Source: Protostelium mycophagum (lineage: Eukaryota; Evosea; Variosea; Protosteliida; Protosteliaceae). From it: DNA of 41,654 nucleotides. The position numbers were made by a program, and so were the translations under genes. This document shows, in pieces, positions 41,517 to 41,654 of this stretch. The stretch spans positions 1 through 41,654 of the forward strand of contig MZNV01002497.1 in NCBI GenBank assembly GCA_002081555.1, in the 5' to 3' direction. A model generated the notes under the pieces. It saw only the letters and a list, made by a program, of their open reading frames with translations, was not told the origin of the DNA and made no database searches. Every line of letters begins with the position of its first letter. Within the stretch, counting starts at the first letter, position 1.

Positions 41517-41654
41517 GATGTTCGACGAAGAGACAGACCTCTCTACAAAGGTGTAGCCCCCCTTGTCACAAATACAAAATACAGCCATTGGCAAGTCAGC
41601 AGAGATATGGGCTGAAATTGCTGCCGAAAAGGAGATTATACAAGGAGAATTCAT
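41517..41654 (+). CDS. Partial gene at the window edge (two exons)
   Basis: Two fragments, 41517-41550 and 41585-41654, join in phase across a 34-nt GT-AG intron to give DVRRRDRPLYKAIGKSAEIW, continuing AEIAAEKEIIQGEF to the edge. The helical character, with Ala/Glu/Ile, suggests a folded or coiled-coil protein. The start lies upstream or in an earlier exon that I cannot identify, and the 3' end is outside the window. The product is not recognised. Confidence 0.35.

Noticed and set aside
1-41654. Operon or biosynthetic gene cluster
   Set aside because: Neighbours have unrelated roles and individual promoters; the six consecutive minus-strand genes share no pathway.

Overview
The window is nuclear DNA of an intron-rich fungus, probably from an early-diverging (non-Dikarya) lineage. 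The evidence is a six-repeat CON-6 (conidiation protein 6) gene, two fungal-type MFS drug/polyamine transporters, a fungal Mediator subunit 22 and a fungal-type ribosomal protein L16/L13a gene. A cobalamin-trafficking MMADHC homologue and a KCTD9-like BTB/pentapeptide gene are unusual for Dikarya. I cannot name the genus. About 22 multi-exon genes were rebuilt by hand from splice sites, reading-frame continuity and family conservation. They contain about 120 introns, mostly 35-60 nt, all GT-AG except one GC-AG. Gene models in which every exon junction keeps frame are called with most confidence.

Layout. 458-4529 (+): MFS transporter 1, then an unidentified helical protein. 4658-12892 (all -): aldehyde dehydrogenase, Mediator 22, PARL-type rhomboid protease, RING/TRAF zinc-finger protein, a presequence-bearing charged protein, and a secreted thaumatin-like protein. 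13395-17467 (+): a Ras guanine-nucleotide exchange factor with an N-terminal EH domain. 17607-18433 (-): a secreted tandem saposin protein. 19340-21432 (+): KCTD9-like protein. 21861-23143 (+): sphingosine/diacylglycerol-kinase family lipid kinase. 23315-24021 (-): GDSL esterase. 24146-28404 (-): a 1181-residue single-pass membrane protein sharing a 122-bp divergent promoter with a multi-span RING-H2 ligase (28527-29885, +). 30050-30454 (-): small unknown. 30688-31281 (+): intronless NADPH-dependent FMN reductase. 31346-33428 (-): MFS transporter 2, an inverted paralogue of transporter 1 with the same nine intron positions. 33795-34967 (+): an 87-residue unknown and MMADHC. 35007-36236 (-): CON-6 protein. 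36760-36969 (-): small unknown. 37707-38551 (+): ribosomal protein. 39009-40687 (+): coiled-coil protein. 40790-41284: a tandem repeat. 41517-41654: the start of a further gene that runs off the window.

Functionally this is an ordinary mixed eukaryotic neighbourhood rather than one pathway. The two MFS paralogues are linked by a near-identical exon that suggests gene conversion and by CGG-N4-CCG palindromes at matching distances upstream. The most unusual items are the EH-REM-RasGEF architecture, the fungal B12-trafficking gene with its GC-AG intron, the large membrane protein with a glycosidase-like ectodomain, and the 187-bp tandem repeat. No virus-like element, rRNA, convincing tRNA or CRISPR array was seen.
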